Source: G963667975 sp963677395 (lineage in GTDB: Bacteria; Bacteroidota; Bacteroidia; Bacteroidales; G963667975). Taken from it: a stretch of 64,000 nucleotides of DNA. Location of the stretch: the NCBI GenBank assembly GCA_963677395.2, contig OY781965.2:3224001-3288000 (forward strand), written 5' to 3'. Position numbers and translations under genes: made by a program. Numbering within the stretch: position 1 is the first letter of the stretch; each line of letters opens with the position of its first letter. Below the pieces are notes generated by a model. That model had not been told where the DNA came from, searched no databases, and was given only the letters and a program-made list of their open reading frames with translations. Shown here piece by piece: positions 59,597 to 64,000 of this stretch.

Positions 59597-59775
59597 CTTA
59601 CTTCCCTACCACCAGCTTTCCAACTTCCTTATTGGTTTTTTGGGTTATCAAAATAAGCAGGGAGATACCACGGGGAGCATTGTGTAAAGGGTGCAATATA
59701 CTAAGCTTGCCCAAGTATAGTTCCAACCTGGAATAATCGCTGGGTGTTGCGCACCGCTCATATTCCTAATTTATT
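59597..59775 (-). repeat. Dispersed repeat R1 derived from a T9SS C-terminal domain
   Basis: About 172 bases match copy 61710-61888 with about 11 substitutions and no gap. Read on the minus strand it ends in the peptide EVGKLVVGK before a TAA, the typical last strand of a type IX sorting domain, but no complete gene is in front of it. It is therefore a remnant copied to several sites. It lies directly after the stop of the BatD-like gene at 59784. Confidence 0.7.
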
Positions 59776-59783
59776 GTAGCCAA

Positions 59784-60476
59784 TTACTTTTTTAAAATAA
59801 TTTCCCCTATTTCATATTCATCCGGTAGATTATAAAAATCGGTCTTCTTAAGAAGATAAGAGCCTTCAAATTTATCATTAAATTTAATTTTGTACCTTTT
59901 CACCGAAGTAGTTATTCCATTTACAGTGTTTGATTTTTCAAATGAATTTGTTAATATTATGTCATCTGTCAGATTTTGTTTTAATTCAGCAAGTGTAGGT
60001 ACTGTTGGCTTTGAATTATAGCTCAAATAGTTCGGCTCATAACTTTCATTTGATTTAATTGTAGTCTTTTGTTCTATTTCAAGATACTTCTCTCCATTAA
60101 GCATAATAAGCCTAATCCAGAGACCATTTTCTTCTGGTATCTTTGGTCTTACATTTACTGAAATACTATTTGTTTCATATTTAGTTCCATTAAACTCAAA
60201 AGTAAACGGACCAATGGTATAGCTTTTAGCCTCCTTAAATACTAATACTCTATTTAATTCTCCAAATAAAGCTTGGCTAAATGAACCTGAACTAGAAACT
60301 TCAATGGAGTCACCAAGTTCATTTTTTAAATATTCAGTTAATATGTCTGGCTTCATAATCAATGTAACTTCTTCTCCAACTCTTGGCTCAAGATTATTTA
60401 CATTAAGCTCAATCCTTTTCTGTGCAAATAAATTAAAGCCACAGAGCAAAATAATTAGTAATAGAATGTTTTTCAT
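59784..60476 (-). CDS. Hypothetical exported protein, BatD-like beta domain
   Basis: 230 aa from the ATG at 60474-60476 (MKNILLLIILLCGFNLFAQ signal peptide, cleavage before KRIEL); the ATG 24 bases upstream adds MINAKYLN. The mature part resembles the start of BatD proteins: LNVNNLEPRVGEEVTLIMK, a SYTIGPFTFEFNG strand and SISVNVRPK. Conserved oxygen-tolerance membrane helices are lacking, so it may be a stand-alone Ig-like domain. Same strand and adjacent to the small membrane protein gene. Confidence 0.65.
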   Translation of the reverse strand: MKNILLLIILLCGFNLFAQKRIELNVNNLEPRVGEEVTLIMKPDILTEYLKNELGDSIEVSSSGSFSQALFGELNRVLVFKEAKSYTIGPFTFEFNGTKYETNSISVNVRPKIPEENGLWIRLIMLNGEKYLEIEQKTTIKSNESYEPNYLSYNSKPTVPTLAELKQNLTDDIILTNSFEKSNTVNGITTSVKRYKIKFNDKFEGSYLLKKTDFYNLPDEYEIGEIILKK

Positions 60477-60506
60477 GTTTAAATATTTAGCATTTATCAT
60501 TAATTT

Positions 60507-60776
60507 TCACATCCATCTGCCAATACTTTGAATGTCATAAAGCGTTAAAAATACTGCGTGTTCAAAATATCTAAGTAACCAGCCTATGCAAACAAAAATC
60601 ATTATTGTCAAACCAGTAGTTCTCTTTGCAAATAAGGCGAGAAATCCTACAAATGTCGAAAAAGTCAAAATGAGAGTGAATGTGCCAATTCCCCAAAAAA
60701 TCATGGAACTATATAAAATCAAAAGTCCCCAAAGGAATAATATAAATGTCAATATTGGAATTATGTATTTCGTCAT
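60507..60776 (-). CDS. Small hypothetical membrane protein
   Basis: 89 aa from the ATG at 60774-60776 (MTKYIIPILTFILFLWG); an earlier ATG adds 23 polar residues. Three hydrophobic helices cover most of the protein (IPILTFILFLWGLLILY, IGTFTLILTFSTFVGFLALF, GLTIMIFVCIGWLL). Function unknown. A shared element CCAAAAACG lies 38 bases upstream. It overlaps no other gene and precedes the BatD-like gene by about 30 bases. Confidence 0.55.
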   Translation of the reverse strand: MTKYIIPILTFILFLWGLLILYSSMIFWGIGTFTLILTFSTFVGFLALFAKRTTGLTIMIFVCIGWLLRYFEHAVFLTLYDIQSIGRWM

Positions 60777-60971
60777 TGTGCTTTTTCTTCTAAGCTGACT
60801 GCTACCGTTTTTGGGCTTTGCATTCGGGCGGATTACGAAACACAAAGCTACAATTTATTACTAAAATTTAATAGTAGTACTCAGCTTCAAGTTTGTACGT
60901 CATCTCGCCTGACGCAAAAACCGTATTATCGGTAGCCAATTCTTTTTGACTTATTTTCGCCACATCCATAA

Positions 60972-61553
60972 TTACTGTTTTTTTTGTGATATTAACGGTA
61001 AATTTAATTCCATCAAAAGTTTATTATAACTTTCAAAGTCATATTGTTTACTGTCGTAAACATTAATTATTAGAGATGAGTCAGATTTAACTACAGAAAA
61101 AGAATTCCCAGCGTGTCCTGGAAATCGTTCTTCTATTTTTGATTTAGCCATCCTTTCAATATACTCTGAAATTGATTTTTTGTTATCTTGGTTTAGTTTT
61201 ATTGTCTTTTGTAATTCCAATTTTTGAAACTCCGGAGTCCCATAATAATCACCTATAGAATCACAGTTAACTTTGAATTTCTGATAATTCAAATAAAATT
61301 CTTTATCTGATTTTGCAAAGACAATCATTTTCTCTTCGTGCCCTCCCCATTCACCACATTCACTAAAGCGAGCATTTAAAAATAGTTTTGTATCAGAACC
61401 AAATGCACCTAAATCAACTTCGTCAAAAAACGTATTCTTTTGTCCCTTTTCGTTGTCAACTTTCTTGTCGTCACTGGTTGATGAATTACAAGCAAATAGA
61501 AAAATTAAAATGAGTCCAAAGGATAGCTGTTGTATAAAAATATTTCTATTCAT
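60972..61553 (-). CDS. Hypothetical lipoprotein
   Basis: 193 aa. Lipoprotein signal MNRNIFIQQLSFGLILIFLFAC with Cys22. The mature protein is Lys/Asp/Ser-rich with one recognisable block FGSDTKLFLNARFSECGEWGGHEEKMIVF, then a mostly helical charged region (SEYIERMAKSKIEERFPGH). Family not recognised. The motif CCAAACACG is found 40 bases before its start codon. Confidence 0.6.
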   Translation of the reverse strand: MNRNIFIQQLSFGLILIFLFACNSSTSDDKKVDNEKGQKNTFFDEVDLGAFGSDTKLFLNARFSECGEWGGHEEKMIVFAKSDKEFYLNYQKFKVNCDSIGDYYGTPEFQKLELQKTIKLNQDNKKSISEYIERMAKSKIEERFPGHAGNSFSVVKSDSSLIINVYDSKQYDFESYNKLLMELNLPLISQKKQ

Positions 61554-61709
61554 TGTTTAACAATTTTATTCAGGGTTGCACTGTCGTGTTTGGTTGCCTA
61601 TAACATTGTTATAATCTTACCAAAGGCAATACAAGCCCCTAAATTTATAGGCTAGCCGTACCTTTTGGCAATTATTATTTTTGTAAAAATACATTTTTAT
61701 ATCAAATCT

Positions 61710-61888
61710 CTTACTTCCCCACCACCAGCTTTCCAACTTCTATATTGGTCGTATTGGTTATCAAAATAAGCTGGGAGATACCACGGGGAGTATTGTGTAA
61801 AGGGTGCAATATACTAAGCTTGTCCAAGTATAGTTCCAACCTGAAATAATCGCTGGGTGTTGCGCACCGCTCATATTCCTATTTATTA
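61710..61888 (-). repeat. Dispersed repeat R2 derived from a T9SS C-terminal domain
   Basis: Second copy of the repeat, nearly identical to 59597-59775, and again located directly after the stop of a minus-strand gene (61901-62989). Its minus-strand reading also ends EVGKLVVGK-stop. The duplicated position relative to gene ends suggests that it was inherited with a gene unit or inserted at similar sites. Confidence 0.7.
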
Positions 61889-61900
61889 TGGGTAGGTATT

Positions 61901-62989
61901 CTATTCGTTTGTTCTATGTCTAAATGAATTTGTTAATGCGTCAAATGTAAAAGTGTTATTTGAAAATTCAGTGTTTAAGTCAAATACTATTTCCCTTTCA
62001 AATTTGTCGTTGTTAAAGGGTTTCATTTTGTCAAACGCAACTGAATAAATTGACAAGGGCTGTTTTTTATTAATTACCCTTATATTCTTTTGTTCTTCGT
62101 CAAGTAAAATGTAATTGCTGTTTAAGGTATCGAAATACATCGGCACAGTGTAACCTAAAACATTGTAGTAACCTTTGTATGTAAATGCCCGTAATGTCTT
62201 TCCATTTTGATCTATGAGTCTTGCATTTTGAATATTTGTCGTGTCGTTATGTTCTTGGATAACTAAAATAGTATTGTCATTTATTAGCTTAGTTCCGACT
62301 TGCAAAAAACGTTTGTCTGAAATCTCAATATTTTTTCCATTTGATTTTAATATCTTTCTACAAGTTAATATAAAGTTCTTAGTTATCGGAATTTCTACTT
62401 TCCCGTCACAGTCAGATCCACCATAATAATTATTTAGTGAATTTTCTATTAGTTCTCCCTTTTTGTTAATCATAAAAAAACATTGCCCACCAACATCACT
62501 TTCTGGAACCCAAAATTCTATTGTAAAAAGGAAAGATTTGAAACTGTTTAGGTAGCCAATGAAATTTGGTAATTTTGAGTCAGATCGTGTCAAAATACCA
62601 CCATCAAATATTTCTCTGAAATTGTCTTTGGTTATAGTCTTTGAGAAAACGGATTTACCTAAATTGTCGGTAAGTGAAATAGTGTAAGTTGCATTGTACC
62701 CCTTGTAAACATCTTTATAGTGTTTCCCTTTGTCAATATAAATGTCTGTGTGGTAAAACAATTTTGAAGGTTCAATATTAGCTGAATATCTCAAAGTGAA
62801 TTTTTGGTTGTCAATGATTAAAACTGTGTCCTTTTTCCCAAGGACTGCTTTGTTGTCAGTTGAATTACATTCATTTATAATTGTGTCGGCACTTACTGTT
62901 TGATTTGAATTGTCATTTTTAGAAGTTGTCCCGTTGTTACAACTTGTCAAAATGATACCAAAAGTTAATATATAAATGAGTCTTTTCAT
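61901..62989 (-). CDS. Hypothetical lipoprotein
   Basis: 362 aa. Lipoprotein signal MKRLIYILTFGIILTSC with Cys17, then a Ser/Asn/Thr linker. The C-terminal ~300 residues alternate short beta strands with Asp/Asn loops (FTLRYSANIEPSKLFYH, DNLGKSVFSKTITKDN), suggesting a propeller or jelly roll; FMINKKGELIEN and YNVLGYTVPMYFDTL are examples. Function unknown. CCAAAAACG lies 41 bases before the start and repeat R2 follows the stop. Confidence 0.62.
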   Translation of the reverse strand: MKRLIYILTFGIILTSCNNGTTSKNDNSNQTVSADTIINECNSTDNKAVLGKKDTVLIIDNQKFTLRYSANIEPSKLFYHTDIYIDKGKHYKDVYKGYNATYTISLTDNLGKSVFSKTITKDNFREIFDGGILTRSDSKLPNFIGYLNSFKSFLFTIEFWVPESDVGGQCFFMINKKGELIENSLNNYYGGSDCDGKVEIPITKNFILTCRKILKSNGKNIEISDKRFLQVGTKLINDNTILVIQEHNDTTNIQNARLIDQNGKTLRAFTYKGYYNVLGYTVPMYFDTLNSNYILLDEEQKNIRVINKKQPLSIYSVAFDKMKPFNNDKFEREIVFDLNTEFSNNTFTFDALTNSFRHRTNE

Positions 62990-63453
62990 TGTGTGCTATC
63001 GTCTGTTAAATTTCTAACTACGTTTTTGGAAAACACTCATTAGGTAACACTTATCTACAAAGTCTTTTCCTCAATATTTTCTCACCTTATCTCTTAACGT
63101 TAGCCTTGAAAATTAATGACTTCTGTATAGAGGGGATTGCTGGTAACGAGTAAATAATCGCAATTGCGTTTATTTACAATTTAGGCAAAATGCATCTGCT
63201 AATTGATGGTTTTTCGTATATTTAACCAAATCGCTCTTATTCATTTGCATCTGCTATTTTTCAGAGAGTAAAACTAATAAAGTTTTTAAACTACCTGCAA
63301 CTGAATAAAAAAATAACAAATCCCCTACCACTCTTTCACCTCACCCCGCCTCTCCTGAATTCTTTTTCACCTTCACCACCCAAAGGGTCTTCTACCTCTT
63401 CGGGGGTGCTTCTGTATTCTAACTCCTGTCTTCTAAATTTTTTCTCCAGCCCC
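62990..63453. other. Gene-free tract with a 28-bp palindrome and degenerate coding-like sequence
   Basis: About 460 bases. It contains a near-perfect 28-bp palindrome at 63150-63177, two copies of GCATCTGCTA (around 63191 and 63247), and from ~63340 a purine-biased minus-strand stretch (EKEFRRGG-like reading) that looks like decayed repeat sequence rather than a gene. Confidence 0.45.
63150..63177. repeat. 28-bp imperfect palindrome
   Basis: GTAAATAA and TTATTTAC flank TCGCAATTGCGT; all positions pair except one T-T mismatch on each side of the CGCAATTGCG core. No gene starts within 150 bases, so its role is unclear; it could bind a dimeric protein or fold as a cruciform. Confidence 0.6.
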
Positions 63454-63511
63454 CCAACTTCCTTATTGGTTGTATTGGGTACTAAAATAAGCGGGCAGAC
63501 AACGCGGAGTT
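63454..63511 (-). repeat. Partial copy R3 of the T9SS-derived repeat
   Basis: About 58 bases resembling the middle of R1 and R2 (minus-strand reading NTTNKEVG), diverged in its flanks and without the LVVGK end. It is next to the minisatellite. Confidence 0.5.
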
Positions 63512-63586
63512 TCAAAAACCAAAAAATAGAGTTTACACAGTTTTTTGGACAGTACCACCGGCACACGTGAATACTCCCGAATACAA

Positions 63587-64000
63587 ACGTACGGGACTAT
63601 TGCATGAACTTGCAATGGCATAATCCAAACGTACGGAGCTATTGCATAAACTTGCAATACCATAAACCAAACGTACGGAGCTATTGCATAAACTTGCAAT
63701 GGCATAATCCAAACGTACGGAGCTATTGCATAAACTTGCAATAGCATAATCCAAACGTACGGAGCTATTGCATGAACTTGCAATGCCATAATACAAACGT
63801 ACGGAGCTATTGCATAAACTTGCAATGGCATAATACAAACGTACGGAGCTATTGCATAAACTTGCAATGCCATAATACAAACGTACGGAGCTATTGCATG
63901 AACTTGCAATGCCACCTTGAAGCTTCAGGGTCTTATTGCATAAACTTGCAATGCCACCTTGAAGCTTCAGAGTCTTTTTGCATAAACTTGCAATGCCACC
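63587..64000. repeat. 42-bp tandem hairpin minisatellite, cut by the window edge
   Basis: Nearly ten units with an exact 42-base period (starts 63587, 63629, 63671, 63713, 63755, 63797, 63839, 63881, then two variant units). The constant core ATTGCA-TRAACT-TGCAAT forms a 6-bp hairpin. The variable part is either ACGTACGGAGCT with GCATAATCC or, in the last two units, CACCTTGAAGCTTCAG with a 10-bp palindrome. Because 42 is a multiple of 3, long open frames run through it, but codon content gives a monotonous peptide and there is no sign of a real gene. The array continues beyond 64000. Confidence 0.85.

Noticed and set aside
59784..62989. Classical integron
   Set aside because: No integrase and no recognisable attC core; kept only as a cassette-like hypothesis.
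63463..63915. A protein made of 14-residue repeats (minus strand)
   Set aside because: The open frame is a consequence of a period that is a multiple of three; several frames are open, there is no credible start or promoter, and it ends in decayed sequence.
63587..64000. CRISPR array
   Set aside because: The units are 42 bases including what would be spacers, and those 'spacers' are nearly identical between units; real spacers differ. No cas gene is present.

Overview
The window comes from an anaerobic, fermentative member of the Bacteroidota, most likely of the order Bacteroidales. Four things point there: promoters of the TAnnTTTG -7 type in front of many genes; several exported proteins with type IX secretion (T9SS) C-terminal sorting domains; a carboxypeptidase-regulatory-like/TonB-family outer-membrane barrel; and AT-rich DNA with few Shine-Dalgarno sequences. 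MqnA implies menaquinone made by the futalosine route.

Layout. 1-5.5 kb: the 5' part of an FG-GAP-like membrane protein, a response regulator, the dipeptidase pepD, mqnA and a T9SS protein. 6-10.8 kb: a cytidylate-kinase-like protein, a solitary IS1595-type zinc-ribbon protein, two tandem thioredoxins (one a lipoprotein, one cytosolic), a DegT aminotransferase with a sugar-phosphate transferase, and a phosphopantetheinyl transferase. 10.9-14.5 kb: thrS-infC-rpmI-rplT-rplS, where infC appears to start at AUA. 15-27.3 kb: two [FeFe]-hydrogenase operons. The first is a compact HydC-HydB-HydA set whose HydB lacks the extra Fe-S domains. The second opens with six presumed sensory or regulatory genes (DRTGG, HATPase, HydS-like, DRTGG, PHP, HATPase) and continues with an HndB-like protein, a full-length HydB, HydA and HydC. 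Rex-like operators lie next to both promoters. 27.6-34.3 kb: an oxyanion ABC transporter lacking its binding protein, folD, ffh, argS and crcB. 34.4-43.9 kb: an acyltransferase, a T9SS serine hydrolase, an outer-membrane barrel, a T9SS Omp28-like protein, an esterase and a guanidinium-exporter-like SMR protein. 44-59.5 kb: rluE, an AlbA_2 protein, glyA, small lipoproteins, a sixA-ppk1-ppx polyphosphate cluster, an EFR1-type ferredoxin/flavodoxin, an AraC regulator, a UvrA-like ATPase, an MFS pump and a second AraC regulator. 59.5-64 kb: an accessory tract of short lineage-specific exported proteins, repeats derived from a T9SS domain, a 28-bp palindrome and a 42-bp hairpin minisatellite that runs off the right edge.

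The most coherent system is the hydrogenase locus. One enzyme looks NADH-only and the other electron-bifurcating. A divergent H-cluster protein and two ATPase/phosphoesterase-type signalling proteins are co-transcribed with the second, and similar palindromes at both promoters suggest control by the NADH/NAD+ ratio. Rex, the HydEFG maturases and the Mo/W binding protein are not in the window. No tRNA, rRNA or CRISPR array was recognised.
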